From Haliclystus octoradiatus (Eukaryota > Cnidaria > Staurozoa > Stauromedusae > Haliclystidae), in the NCBI GenBank assembly GCA_916610825.1, contig OU744450.1:5786030-5850029 (forward strand): a DNA stretch of 64,000 nt, read 5' to 3'. Under the pieces are notes generated by a model. The model had not been told where the DNA came from, made no database searches, and saw nothing but the letters and a program-made list of their open reading frames with translations. Below, in pieces: positions 47,930 through 61,300 of the stretch; positions within the stretch are counted from its first letter, which is position 1, and each line of letters begins with the position of its first letter. A program made the position numbers and the translations under genes.

Positions 47930-49301
47930 CTTCTCGGAAATAAATATACCGCTGGTTGTTAATTATTCAGAAACTGTAGTAGATGACATGAATATCGATA
48001 ATAATAGTGCATCAATTGCTTATTGTAATGTATGGTGTGGTATAATTATGTCTATTAAATTTAATACTTCTACAAAACATATATCGAAACACCGTAACCA
48101 TATAAGCTACGTGACATTTTCAAGTACCAATCCTTATTTACTCTAACTAAAATTCGAAGGCCTCGATATAAATTATTAATAGAACTAAATAAATAAATTC
48201 GATGGACAAGGTGGACAAGGTGGACCCATTGTCATTATCAGCCGATGTTCACTTATATTATCGGGCAATCAATAACTATTTTAATTTAATTGACAATACA
48301 CATTTTTTATAGAAAGTTTAGAAATTACCAGTATTGAAACTTCCTCAATAGGAAAATTGTAGATTCAGTATCCAAAATTAACACTTTCAAATACCAAGTA
48401 TCCAAGTAGGCATCGAAGTTCAAATTTTTCTTAATTTTTATCGGTTAGATAAAACTGATCCCGGATAATATTCAAGCATCTACTGTAGTAAAACGTTCTG
48501 GATCTTGCTTCTAAACGCCTTTAGGTGTGTCTTGATGATTTCGAAACAGGACGACTACGACTGTGTCTGAGTTATAGTAGACCTGCCGTCCCGAGTACCG
48601 TCCATATAATTACAATTGCTAATACACTTCTATGTGATAGCTACAATTACTGCATGTCCCGTTGGGTTTATCTTGTTTTAGTCTAATGTGATACAGTATA
48701 TAGATTATTGTCAAAATGAACATGGGGAATTTTGTTTGGAAATAAACTGAAACTAAGTTGTTTAGTCTTGATGGCAAAGATTCATGTAACAATTGAACTT
48801 TATGAATTATGATCAACTTAAATTGGGCGCTTGGATTATCGGATCATATCATGATGATTAAATATTAATTTCAACAACATTTATGTACAATGGTAATGGT
48901 CAATATCATTAATATTTGAACAGTCCCATGACGTTTTCTGTTCCTGCTACTTGGTCACATTTTATATTCTAGGCATGGCACATTCTAGGAGGTTTGCCTC
49001 GATTTGATTTACTAACAAACATGGCGGGAATTTTGTTTGGAAATTTGGTGGAAACATTTGGGATTCCGAAACATTTTAGTTTGGTTTAGTCCATCGCGTT
49101 AACGTGATGGCTTTATCCATATTATACTATTGGTTGAAGCAATTCAAAACTTGAAACTACTCGATTGGTTTTCCATTGATTATTTTATATTTTAATATTG
49201 CCATCTTTATAATCATTTTAACATCTCACAACTGAGTAACTCAGCCTCAGCTGGCTGACATTGTCTGACAAGTTAGCAAAGTGACAATCTGATTATCTGA
49301 C
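47930..49301. other. Divergent intergenic region of the fibrinogen gene and RAD1
   Basis: 1.37 kb. A small tandem GGTGGACAAGGTGGACAAGG run lies near 48205. I see no RNA gene or clear promoter element. The start of the longer plus-strand frame at 47781-48146 overlaps the fibrinogen gene's first exon antisense and is not considered real. Confidence 0.5.
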
Positions 49302-52300
49302 ATGGATGATGTCGATGTCAACGATGGTTATATTCTTGTTGCAAAAATGGACAACGCAAGAAATTTAGCTAATGTGCTTAAAGCAATTCATTTTAAAGAC
49401 GTAAGTAGTAGATAGACTTTAGTAACCCATGGAAAAACTATAAACCAGTTAACCTCAATGTGTCGTTTCATAGTTTTCTATTTTGATTTTTATATAATAC
49501 TTTTTTAATCTAGGATGCTACGGTATTTCTGTCTTCCAATGGCATGAAAGTAACTGTGGAAGATGGCAAGTGTGTTCAAGCAAGTGCATTTGTGCAATCA
49601 ACAATGTTTCAAGAATATTTCTTTAGAGAAGAAAGTTCCACTTTCAAGATAAATCTAAACATTATTTTGGTAAGTTAATCAAAGAAAATATAAGGAATTT
49701 TTACATCATTGTCATCATCATCATTTGTTCAGACTACCTGATACATTTGCATCTAGGTCTGCATTGGATCGAATTGAGCACAAACTAATCCGAATGTTTG
49801 CAAAAAAATTCAATCTGAATCTAATCTGAAGCGTTTTGTTTTTAAATCCAGAATATTTGGAATCTGCTTCAAGAATCTGAAGTTGGAAGACCTGGAAGAA
49901 TCCGGATCTGAGCAATCAATAATCTCTACTCTACTTAGGCCTATGGTCATAATGATACCAAAACAATGAAATAGTAATAAATTCTCTTGACTGATCTATA
50001 AGTCCAGTTTGATATACCGCAATTTGACGAGCGGTAAGCGGGACTTATTCCCTTCGTGCAGCGTGGTGCAGGATTCTGCACAACGGCATTCTGTTTGATC
50101 GTATTGTTCTGACAAATTAGCACGCATTTGATGTACGCAGAAAGACGGGATCCAACATTACGTAAATTAATGAAAGATGCAACATGCAAGCCAAAATAAA
50201 ATGAATTAAATCTATATGGAAACTTATGGTTATAAAATCAAGTCGATTAACTGATTGCTGTCAAAAATCACAAACTTATTTCAACATCATCATTCAAAAT
50301 ACAGATGGCGAAATTATCTGTAAATGTTTTTACCCTTGAGGATTGTTTAATAATGTATCATTGTGAATGCTCAAAAAGTTTGCAGTAAACAGCAGTGTTC
50401 GCTAAAACATTGACTCGCCAGAATCAGTAGGTTAGAATAATAAAATCAGTTTTCCAGTTTAATTAGCTCCAATACTCTGAAATATATATACAACAAGTGA
50501 CTCAAGCCACTATTTCTGTCAAATATTTTAGCATCTTTTAAAATTTCAGGCTTATATATTTTACGACTCATTCGCTGTTGACTGTTGACAACCTGGAATG
50601 CTCAAATAAAACTACGTCATCGACGTGATTTTGTTGGCGGTTTCTCTGTTTTCTAAAACAATAGAATTGCCAAATGACACAAGTCTCACTTACCAACATA
50701 TCAAAATCGTCAAAGTAAAAGTGAGACTCGGGCAAGTCAATAAATTCTCATAAAAATAGCCTAAATAACTCAGCGTATAATAATTGCAGGGGTAGCAAAA
50801 GTCTGACCCTAAGACATCCTGGAAAAGTCCGATGTGATCTGAAAATCAGACCTTCCAACTTGAGATTTGAAAAAATGATAAGATTTTTGAAATTCTGTAT
50901 TCTGGGGATAAATTATAGGGGCTTACCAAAGGGGTATAAACGCCAATTTTACTAATTTGAATGTGAACGGTATATTGATGAATACATAAAGATAAATAAG
51001 CTGGTATAAGACGACAAATGAATAGACACAATTTGTTACGGCAATAATAAAGTTCGTTGAATAAAGTTGAATAAACCAATAAATCTCGTAAGCTGATTGA
51101 TGCCTATATATATGTGATTACTGTAATGTTGATAAATCTGTTTTAAACTAGAAAGAGATTAAATTCTATTAATTATGATTAACATGACATACTAAAGTAA
51201 ACAATTTTATTAGTTATGTAAAATAGGATAAATTCATACCGTGTGTTCTTTTCCACGTCTTCACTGCTCTCTTTCCATTCTACACTGACTGATATGACGT
51301 TGACATGTTAATAAATGTATGTCATAATTTGTTCTATTTAAGTTGAATTTATAATTAAACAAATTAAGTAGTAATGTATAGAGAAAATGAATAGTTCGAG
51401 AAATCTATGGGGAAATTATCGCTTACAAGGGGTGACCCAGTTCCAGAAGATCTGAGGGCATGTATTCGTCATGGATTGAAATTTGCTTGAAACGAAAATT
51501 TAAGACAACATTTTGGATCATGTTGACACTTGCACATGTAGCTGAAACAAAAAAGCAATCTAGAAACAACACACAGAATGACCCAACAGAGTATAAATTA
51601 AGCTGTTGAACATTTATTAGATTACCAAAGAGTTTATACACAGAGACTAGGGACATTTTTGTAATATTTGATTTTTCCTTGAGAAAGTGAGAGAAGCCGT
51701 GAGACCGTGAGATTCAGTGTAAAATTGTGAGACTCGCAGCAAAGCCGTGACACTTCAAAATCCAGTCTGAATCCGACAAAAGTCTGATCGGATTCATAGA
51801 CCTAGTAATTTACATAGCCTAATAACAGTTAAACAACTTTTTAGCCTGTAACTTTCTTAAAGTATTGACTTACCAAAGCTGCTTTAGAGTTTTTTAATTA
51901 AGAAGTTTCATCATCATTATAAATTATTCAGAACCCGAGATTATATTATACCTTCCGAAATCTAGGATAATGTTGTCAGACCCTGACCATTGCCATACAG
52001 CACTATACTATAGTAATACTATATTTACTAGTATAGTTACTATAGTAATACTATATTTTAAATTGCTCAACTAGGTTCAGTGTTTCAATATTAGGCTACA
52101 TTGCTGTTTTATTGATCAAAATTATCAAGTCAACTTGTAAAATATCTAATAAATAGATGACCAATTGTAAACTCTTAACTTTCAGGAATGCCTTGCAATC
52201 TTTGGTAGCGGTGGCAAAGAAAACAGCAGTTTTGCCGCCCTGAAAATGTGTTATGCTGGTCATGGACAAGATTTAAAAATCATGTAAGTAAAGAACATGC

Positions 52301-55300
52301 TGTTGAACTATAGGCCTATCCATTTCATTCCACTACACTCACTTAGTAACAATGTATTTTCTCTAACTTTATCATAATCCATCAGTCTGAATGTTTTAAA
52401 AACTAGCATCTTCGTAATAATGTAAACCAGCAATTACAATGAAACCTGTATATAACAGCCAGCTACAAGAGGTAGAAAATACTATTTTAGACATTGCAAG
52501 AGTGACCACTATAGACAGGTGGTCGATGTATAGAGGTGACCGTTATAACAGGTTTGACTGTATTGCTCATTTTATCAACAAAGTCAAATAAAATTGAACT
52601 ACATACACGTATATTCCATTTCATTCGATGCGAAAGACCAATCAATGGGTCGTTCGATGCATGTATGCAGATTGAGCAGTACATAAGTCAAGTCATAGTT
52701 TAAAAAATGCCTTATCTCTGACTTTTAACAACTTATATATTCCATGTTTATTTATATTTTTTAATTATTCAAATACATTTCCCAAACGCTTAAGGTGAAC
52801 ATGAAATTAAATGTTTAACATCTGAAAGTTTGTGCACCAATGTAACTGTTGTAGGGATGATGTTAAAATGACTAAACAAGACTTGAGTTTGATAACAGTT
52901 CTTTGTGGGTTCGCAAAATAATCACAAATCCTCATTTATTATTCATTTTGAGCCCTGATAATGTTATGTTTCCAGGCTAGTTGAAGAAGCTGGCGTTTTA
53001 ACAGATTGTTGTATCAGAACAATGGAACCAACTGACATCCTGGATTTTAATTTTTCAAGTGCTGATGTCATCAACAAACTTATCATGAAGGTATAATGTT
53101 CTTATAATGTAATTTAGTTTACTATCTTACTTCAAAAATCAACGGTTAAAGTACTTGATCTTACCTCTACAACAATCTGGCTTCTTAAATCAGCAATTTT
53201 CAAACCAAATGGAAACGGTAAGACTCCTGCAAAAAACAGTTCAATGAACGCTAAACGGCCAAAAATCTCATGAACAGTTCATGAAAATTATTGGGGCCAT
53301 TTACGTTCATGAACTGTTCATGAACTCCTGAACTGTTTGTCAGAGGGAGTATAGCTAGTTAATATATACACTGCAGGCTTTAAATCACAGCACATTTTTC
53401 CTAGACTGTGATTTCTTGTTTATGTGTGGTTTTAATTTCTTACTTGATGCAAAAAAGTTTGTTGAGTTCATGAACTGTTTATGAACAGTTTATTAACAGT
53501 CCACATGAACTTTAGGAACATTTGTGAACTGTTCATGAACACAATATAAGCAGTTCATGGACAGTTTATTGCCTAGAGCTGATCAGTTTTTTTCATGGAC
53601 TTTTCCATGAACTGAATGTTCATAAACTGTTTATGAACTGGTGAAATTTTCATCAAAAGTTCATGAAAGGTAAAATAGGCAATTTAACGTTCATGAACTG
53701 TTTTCACAGGAGTGATGAACATCATTTTCATAAATCATAAAAAAAAATTAAAATTAATTAGACAATATATCTGGGCAATTACTTTTGTATTGAATTGTTT
53801 TCTAATTTTGAAGATATATTTTGATAACACACAGCTTGCTTTATAAATAACATCTCCATCTCATCCTCCGCGAAAACAGTTCATGAACAGTTCATGATCT
53901 GTCTGTGAGGGTTCATGTTCAAGTTCAGGAAAATTGAAGCCATTTAACGTTCATGAACTGTTTTTCGCAAGGGATATTGATATAAATTTACTTTTATAGT
54001 GAAGTGTTGAAACAAATGTTTGTTTCGATGTTTGTTTAGTCTTCTTGTCTCAAAGATGCTTTTCAAGAATTGGACATGACCAGTGAATCTATAGAGATTA
54101 TGATGTCACCAGATGCTCCTTATTTTCGTATTTCAACATTCGGTTTCACAGGAAGCAGCCATGTAAGTATTGTATATCCCTTGTGAAATTCACAAACAGT
54201 TCATCCCCTGCAAAAACAGTTCAGGAGTTCATGAACAGTTCATGAACTCCTGGACTGTTTTTTTGCAGGGGGTGGTCCCACAATGAAATGTTCATGAACA
54301 GTTCATGAACTCCTGGACTGTTTTTTTGCAGGGGGTGACCCCACAAGGAAATGTTCATGAACTTGTGATATTTTTTCATAGGGTATGTTTCAATAATAAT
54401 TAGATGCAGTCCAATACGCTACAAATATATCATTAGTGCATATGAACAATTATTAGGCCAACGAATTAATGAAAAGTTCATAAACATTTCAGCGACATTA
54501 AAACACCAGTCTTTCATAATGTTTTTCCTGAACTCAGTTGAAAGGATTGTAAAAGTGAATAAGCTCCGATTATCTAACAAGGATTATGACACCATCTAGA
54601 ACATTTGTGTAGTCCATATGTATGATACAATTTCACATCATAATAAATTGTATTTCTCTTACTAAGGTTGATTATCCAAAAGATTCTGAAGTTATTGAAT
54701 TATTTGAATGCCGTCAAACGCAGACCAATAGGTTAGTACTTTATACATGTACGCAGGGTCTTATAAATAATTTTGCCTTCTGAGATCCAAAGATTTTCGA
54801 AGTGAAACCTTCAGATTTTTTCCCGGGCATATAATGAAGAAAGCTCGGTGTGATATTGCTTTCATTGTCAATGCTCCATCCAGTTTAGACGTGAACTTGT
54901 AAAGAAATATTTTAGAGCTTGCTGAAAACATAAACAAACACCGATGATCGATTGGGGAATGTACAAATAAGCTTCAAAAGTCCACCAAAGGTTATAATAT
55001 TTTCTTAATTTTTAGTAGAAATCTCATTCAAAAAAGTTGATCATTGGCTGCCTTCGGATTTCAGCTCAGCCTTCCGCAATCTAGGATCACAGGATCACAA
55101 CTTTTATCAAACCCTGTATGTACGATCCAATCCTTGGTGTAATATAAACATTGTGGTGGTTTTTTGTTGTCTTTATATATTGTTAGTTCCATTTGTACAC
55201 ATACGTTTTCTCTACATAATCATTGTAAAGTGTTATGACTCTTTCTATGTCGACTTTTGTAGTGTCATCATCTATTTAATATAATATCATACAAAACTCT

Positions 55301-57322
55301 ACAACATCTACAATCTCGGCATCACCTAACACAAAATGCATTTTCAAAACATTCGAGATGATTTAATCGTTGTTTAGTATTTGTAAACTTTTCATGAACT
55401 TGTTCATGAAATATTCTTAAACTACATGTGCATTATTATAGAACTGTTAATCAACAACAATATTAATTAACACATTTATGAATGCTCATGTGAAAGTGTC
55501 CAAGATTTGCGTCAGTGCCCCTGTTAAAACATTTCATGGACATTGAATGACCAAAATTTTATGAACTGAAAAAGCACACAAAAACGGGCTTTTTAATGTT
55601 CACAAACATCATGAATTCAACAGATTATTTTGCAGGGATTCTGATCCTCATATCACCAATAATTTGAGTGTACATTTTTAATTTGTGCATAATCACTATA
55701 ACTGTATTCAGTCATTCATAAATGAAAAATATACTGAAATGATTTTAATTATCTTATAGGTATAAAACATCATTATTAAAACCAACAACAAAAGCTTTAA
55801 TTCAATCAACAAAGACATCGATACGAACTGATTCTCGTGGATTTTTATCATTTCAATACATGTTGCCAAGTGACGATGGTAAAATATGTTTTGTTGAATA
55901 TTTGGTAAGACTTCCACATTGACATCTCTTGAGGCCCTGTTTGCAAGAAGGATGATCATCTCTCTAGTTGCATCACCCAGCCATATTGTTATTATGTGTT
56001 GCGTTTACAAGGGTGACCCAAAATGAAAATTACTGTCATGTCGTGTTGCCCTTGTAAACAAATTTATGGGCAGATGATTCCCCCTGTAAACACAAATGAT
56101 TTGTTCTGTTCTTCCAGAAGGATGATCCACCTTCATGTAAACATGAGATTTCAGTAAATCATTGGTGCATTTTCATATTTTTAAGGAGATTCTGGTTAAC
56201 TGACAGCGATGAGATCTTTCTTGCAAACATAAACCCTTAACATTGTTTGTATTGATAAAAAAAACATCTCAATTTAAAATGTGAAACAGCTTAATTAACT
56301 GGATTACTGAATTTGTATTGATTTTATTTGAAATTCATGCCAACCGTCATCATGCTTCAAAATATAAATCATAATTCAAACCTTTTAGTAACAGTTGCGG
56401 GGGAATTTGAAAATCTTTTGAAACCTAACCAATGCAACAGTCTATAGTTCCTAGAAGGCTAAAACGTTATAACAGCCTATTATCGGCAAGATATAATAGA
56501 ACCAAGATAGTCTAACTCAGATTAGGGTTTTAAAGAGTTTTAAACAGACCATTTTATTATCTTACCTTTGTGAAAATCAACCAAATACATCAGTAACATC
56601 CTCAAAAGTCTATCTTTGTTGACCCAATATCGATCATTTCCAAAAATTTTGATCTGTTTTGCCACGGCAAAATCACTGAGAATTGGCCTCAAAAGCTATT
56701 TTAAGATCATCTCGTTTCGATGCGAAAAATTACCGGAGCTCAGATTATCAAGATTATCAATTTATTTGGTTGATTTTCACAAAGGTAAGATATTATTATG
56801 ACCTGTTTAAAACTCTTTAAAACCCAAATCTGAGTTGGATTATCTTGGTTCTAATATAATATCTTGTTATCGGTAACAGTACATTTCAATCAATCTATCT
56901 TGAAGACAATCCCATGCCATTACTGATTGACTCTAGATCATTTCCAGATCCGTAATATCCTCTGCAAAAAAAATCCATGAGTTGATGAATAGTTCATGAA
57001 CTTTATGAACAGTTATTGCACAGATCATGAACAATTCATGAACTTCATGAACAGTTATTAAAATTTTGTTGTGGGTTTATGAACAGTTCATAAACAATTC
57101 ATAAACTGTTCATGAACTTTTGAGCAATTTCATGTTCATGAACTCATAAACTTTTTTCGCAGGGGCTACTTGTTGAAAAATGTCACCTTTCGTGTAAAAG
57201 ATTTGACAACAACCTCAAACAGACCCGATGCATGTTATAACAATTTTCAATTTATTTTATTTGTTTAACTTTAGTGCGCTCCTGATGAAGGTGAAACTAC
57301 ACAATCACAAACAACAAGTTAA
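49302..57322 (+). CDS. RAD1: RAD1 checkpoint clamp subunit, 8 exons, 282 aa
   Basis: Subunit of the RAD9-RAD1-HUS1 (9-1-1) sliding clamp, loaded at damaged or stalled DNA to activate ATR signalling. Exons: 49302-49400, 49514-49669, 52186-52283, 52976-53090, 54040-54162, 54667-54731, 55760-55904, 57275-57322; 283 codons with stop, giving 282 aa, the same length as human RAD1. Family blocks: DNARNLANVLKAIHFKDDAT, VEDGKCVQASAFVQSTMFQE, CLAIFG, LKMCYAGHGQDLKIMLVEE, FSSADVINKLIMKSSCLKDA, SPDAPYFRISTFGFTGSSHV, VIELFEC, RTDSRGFLSFQYMLPSDDGK and FVEYLCAPDE near the end. PCNA-like fold, nuclear. AATAAA lies about 37 bp after the stop. Introns are packed with family C foldbacks. The gene converges on RFC2. 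Confidence 0.96.
49670..52185. other. RAD1 intron 2, largest intron
   Basis: 2.5 kb. Contains diverged segments with 'gaatctaatctgaa'/'ccgatcagatt'-type repeats (about 49745-49910 and 51760-51800) related to those at 22560-22935 and 40086-40190, and family B-like ends (GTCTGACCCTAAG near 50801; GTCAGACCCTGACC near 51976). No exon seen. Confidence 0.45.
52437..52560. mobile_element. Family A MITE with internal deletion
   Basis: Starts CAATGAAACCTGTATATAAC and ends ATAACAGGTTTGACTG before TA. It lacks about 50 bp of the interior present in the 37117 copy. RAD1 intron 3. Confidence 0.7.
53222..53347. repeat. Family C foldback, RAD1 intron 4
   Basis: Left: CTCCTGCAAAAAACAGTTC; right: CTCCTGAACTGTTTGTCAG; core 'attggggccatttacgttc'. 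Confidence 0.7.
53450..53712. repeat. Family C foldback, larger variant
   Basis: Series of GTTCATGAACTG, GTTTATGAACAG and AACAGTTTATTAACAG units ending AACTGTTTTCACAGGAG; no clean single hairpin. RAD1 intron 4, second copy in this intron. Confidence 0.6.
53867..53972. repeat. Family C foldback, third copy in RAD1 intron 4
   Basis: CTCCGCGAAAACAGTTCATG on the left, CATGAACTGTTTTTCGCAAGG on the right. Ends about 70 bp before RAD1 exon 5. Confidence 0.7.
54205..54365. repeat. Family C element with tandemly repeated right end
   Basis: CCCCTGCAAAAACAGTTCAGG starts it; the segment from GTTCATGAACTCCTGGACTG to TTTGCAGGGGGTG occurs twice in direct repeat about 60 bp apart (54237 and 54297). Confidence 0.7.
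54757..55115. mobile_element. Diverged family B-like element
   Basis: Left CAGGGTCTTATAAATAATTT, right CACAACTTTTATCAAACCCTG; the right end keeps 'ccgcaatctaggatcacaggatc'. The interior from about 54830 to 54990 looks unrelated and may be an insertion. RAD1 intron 6. Confidence 0.45.
56487..56866. mobile_element. Family E foldback, short copy with 7-bp TSD
   Basis: Ends CAAGATATAATAGAACCAAG and CTTGGTTCTAATATAATATCTTG; ttatcgg flanks both sides (56480-56486 and 56867-56873). It retains the left arm's interior but lacks most of the right arm seen in 36182-37012. RAD1 intron 7. Confidence 0.8.
56955..57170. repeat. Family C foldback, RAD1 intron 7
   Basis: CCTCTGCAAAAAAAATCCATG left, CATGAACTCATAAACTTTTTTCGCAGGGG right, with many GTTCATGAAC/GTTCATAAAC units between. 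Ends about 100 bp before RAD1 exon 8. Confidence 0.65.
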
Positions 57323-58389
57323 CAAAATGTAAACGTAACGAATTCATGCATCAATGTAAATAAAATTATAAAAGAAAATCTTGCCTTTTGCAATTTAACT
57401 CAAACAATTACATCAGATCATTACAATATTTCGATTAAGTATTGTCACAGCAATATATTATGCCCAAATGCTGAGTAACATATGATTGCCTGAATGCAGT
57501 AACTTAATGTTAAACACCTATATGTGAAAACTTGAAGGACAAGGGTATTGGGTATAGTACAAAAGCAAACAAAAGTTTTATGATGTTTATGATCTTTGTA
57601 CATCTGACCAAATAAATGATATCGTCCCAGCCCATAATATACTTTCCTATATATACTACTAGCAATGAGTGACCCGTGCTGCTGGGTTGATCAATTCATT
57701 TTCAAGACTGCACGTCTCCATTACTTAGATTTAGAATTTGATTGACAGATTTCATCAATAGAACAATAGAATAATCGTGTGAACAATAGATAATGGTCAA
57801 TGATGCGTGTGAAATTGAGAAGGACAAATTGCTTTGTTGTTGTCACGCAAAGTTGGATTGTAAAATAAAATGAAATAAAATTTGTTAGCAGGACTTCAGG
57901 CGTAATGGCTGGCAAGCTACGACATCAGAAAGGTCTCTGATGATCCCCTTGGCAGGGAGGAAACATCCCCTGCGAAAACAGTTCAGGAGTTCATGAACAG
58001 TTCATGAACGTTAAATGGCCCCAAATTTTCATGAACTGTCTGTGAGGGTTCAAGAACAATTCAGGAAAATTGGAGCCATTCAATGTTCATGAACTGTTCA
58101 TGAACTCCTGAACTGTTCTTCGCAGGGGTCCGCGGAGAATGTTCAATTAATTCAATCCAAATAAAATTTACCCCAGTTATTATCTCAAGATTCAAAAGTT
58201 GTTTTGTTTGACTTCAAATTAATTAAACCTTAGTTACCCTTTCTTGGATAAATTAGGGTTCTCATTAATTAAAGTTAACTTTCATTTAGTCCTTAATCTT
58301 CTTGGTATCATAAATTTAAGATATGTAATGTATTTCTACACTTGACAGACTTATTTTATACAAAATTTGAGATTAAACTCAGTTCATCG
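57323..58389. other. Intergenic region between convergent RAD1 and RFC2
   Basis: 1.07 kb. Holds the RAD1 AATAAA signal near 57359 and a family C foldback (57965-58128). Otherwise AT-rich without recognisable genes. Confidence 0.6.
57965..58128. repeat. Family C foldback, canonical copy
   Basis: CATCCCCTGCGAAAACAGTTC to GAACTGTTCTTCGCAGGGG: both ends complete, core GTTAAATGGCCCCAAATTTTC then ATTGGAGCCATTCAATG. It is the cleanest single-unit copy (about 164 bp) and a good reference for the family. Confidence 0.85.
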
Positions 58390-61300
58390 TTAAGGTGTTG
58401 CCTTTTGACAAAGTCTTGCTAATAAACCAGACATCTGTAACAGTGAATTAACACCTTCGATAATTCTCATATGTGTATAACCAATTTCCTGAAATGAATA
58501 ATATATTAAAAAAGAGCTGTAAATATAAATAAATACGTCAAAGACTGCAAAATACACATTTTGGTACTATTAGTTAAAAATTGCGATAAAATAAAATAAA
58601 ATAAATGAAATATAAACTTTTAACTGTCTGAAGATTGCGTAAAATGTGAAACTTATTTATATTTACAGTTCTGTCAACTGACATCAAGCACTGATAATAT
58701 CTTATATATATAAAGTAAGATTATTATAAATTATGCTGTCTGCTGCTTTTGTTAATTTATTTTATTTATCATTTAGCCAAAGACAGGGTAAGCTACTACC
58801 CTTTTTCACCGGCGCAGTTGGTTAGCTGGTTAGTGTTTTTTGGAGCGTATGCAGGTCTAATGGCTAGATGCCCAAATAATTATACTCAGGATTTCAAACC
58901 TTAGGCCTACCTTAATAAATTCCAATTTCAGGTATTCAGCCATTGTTAGAGTTTTACAGACGCGGAATATATTTGTAATGATATCAACGGCAGAGTATCC
59001 CATTCTCCATAAATGTGACATTACAGTATACGCATCATCAAATTTACCATCAACACAATGTTGTAGCATTTCTTTTACCATGAGTGGATGGGGTTCATCA
59101 CAAACCTATAAAAAAATTTTATAACATTTTTGAATTTTATTACAAAATCTGTCTGATTCGTCAAGATGTTTTTCGTCAAATTCAACAAAACACGTAACAT
59201 AAGGCTATAGTTGACGTTCGAGTTTCTTTGAGATTTGTTCAAATACATTTGAAATATTTCTAATGTCAAAATGTCGTGAAGCAGGAAATTACATCATGAA
59301 AATAAGATTGCATCATTTGCAATCTAATGTTTAGCTCACCTTGAATACATTATCACTGTTAACGAAGCCAAAACCAGCATATGTTGATTGAAGATTGTTT
59401 ATTGCCTAGAATAAGAGACACACGATCAGTCTAGAAATAAATAATTATGCCCAGTAATACCCTTGCAAATAAAATTGACGAGTTTAAATATGAAATGAAC
59501 TTCCTGATCTGTTTATGAACACAGTTTATGAACAGTTCATAAAGAATTTTATGATTTAAGTGGCCAAATTTTCAGACTTTTTTCAGTGTATTAATTCTTA
59601 ATTAACACATTATAAGAACATGGCCAATAATCTAGATGGTCATAAACACAGGTTTTAAAATTACATTTAGTAAAAAGAAGATTGTTAGTAGGCCTACATT
59701 AATTAATCTAAGTGGAAGACAAAATTTTGACAATAGTACATGGTTGATTATAGACTAGAGAAACTATGAGAATCCCTAACAACTCTTTCATAAAAAATCT
59801 ATAGAAATGATCATTGAAGCATTAACCTACATTTCTCTGTAATTATTAGTTGTTATTATTTTCATTATTATTACCTGTCGCATGTCGCCCTGTGCAGTGA
59901 AAATGATTGCTTCAAGACCATCATCAGATTTTGGTACCTATTACAAGGAAAAAACAGTAATCAATTATCAAATTAAAGCACTTGTTTCTGGCCTACAACC
60001 AAGATCAGATTCCAGTACATTTTACAAACAAAACATTTATATTTGGTACAAAATAACAACACAACTAAGTTTGCACAAAGTTTTGACTGATTGGCTTCAG
60101 CCATTCTCAAGGGAATGTTTTTTTTATTATTAATTAAGATATAAATATATACATAAAAATTGTTTGCGCCTTGAGGGTAAAGTTTCATCATGAAGAATAT
60201 TTATAGTATGATATCGATATCAGTGACAACAGTAAATATGGTAACTAGCCTATAGATAAATTTCTAATCCTTAGAGGAAATGCTGTATCATGAAATGCAT
60301 GCACTTATTTGAAAACTTTGGCTCTAATGGAATCGCCTTGAACGTTCAATGTTTAAATGTTTAAAAACATTTATAGCTCATAAAAATCAATTCATGGCTT
60401 CAATATCAGCTATATTACTTTATCATAATAAATATTTATACACAGAAGTAGACAAGCACTTAGTTCTTGCCTCCAGCCGTTATCATCAGTAATTGCTAAG
60501 AGAGCGCATTTACGTATTGAACAGGATTATTTCATGTCATTTATCACAGCGATTTCTTGATGTTTCCTTGTATGCATGATTTACCACAACAGTTAGGTCA
60601 AGATCAATTGGAAAAGTGGTGAAAAATGTTATTATTCCAATGAAACATTGTATGCCATCCCAGAGTACTCAGACTATCGACATAGCATGTTATGCTAATA
60701 ATGCTAATATGGTACTGCTATATCTCCACGTAGAATGCTTAAATCGTGCAAGGCAATGAAGTTGTATCTTACTCATTATAACGTATGATCAGGGTCTGAC
60801 AAAAGGTTCAGCCTTCTGGAATCTTGGAGGCATTTCAACATTTTCCTCTGAATTTTTTGTTGATACTTGACCAATAAATCATACAAATATAAATTTTCTT
60901 CTGAATTTGCTCAAACTTTCCGGAATCTAGGATTCCAGGATTCCTACTCTTGTTAGACACTGCGTATTGATATATTAACTTTCGTATTGAGATTAAATTT
61001 ACCCCTTCTTTTGCACAGATGTAAAGTAATCTTTCTAGCACTTGTGCATCAGTAAGCTTTGTGTATCTTAGAACAGCACATCGAGATTGAATTGCCTCTA
61101 AATGAAGAAAAAACATAACTATTGTAAGTGTTATTGTACTTTTATAAACTGTTTATTGAAACATTGATTAAAGTGTGATGTCTCACGTTAATGATCTTAT
61201 CACAAAACCAGTACCAGATGATTGGTATCAGTTATAGGCTGTGAAAAATGAATTATTACATAACATATAATAAATAATAAATATTATAATATTACATTTT

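Noticed and set aside
47781-48146. 121-aa plus-strand frame
   Set aside because: Antisense of fibrinogen-gene exon 1; no splice partners or family similarity.
58803-58860. Second tRNA-like stretch (GGCGCAGTTGGTTAGCTGG)
   Set aside because: Resembles a box A region but no box B follows at the right distance.
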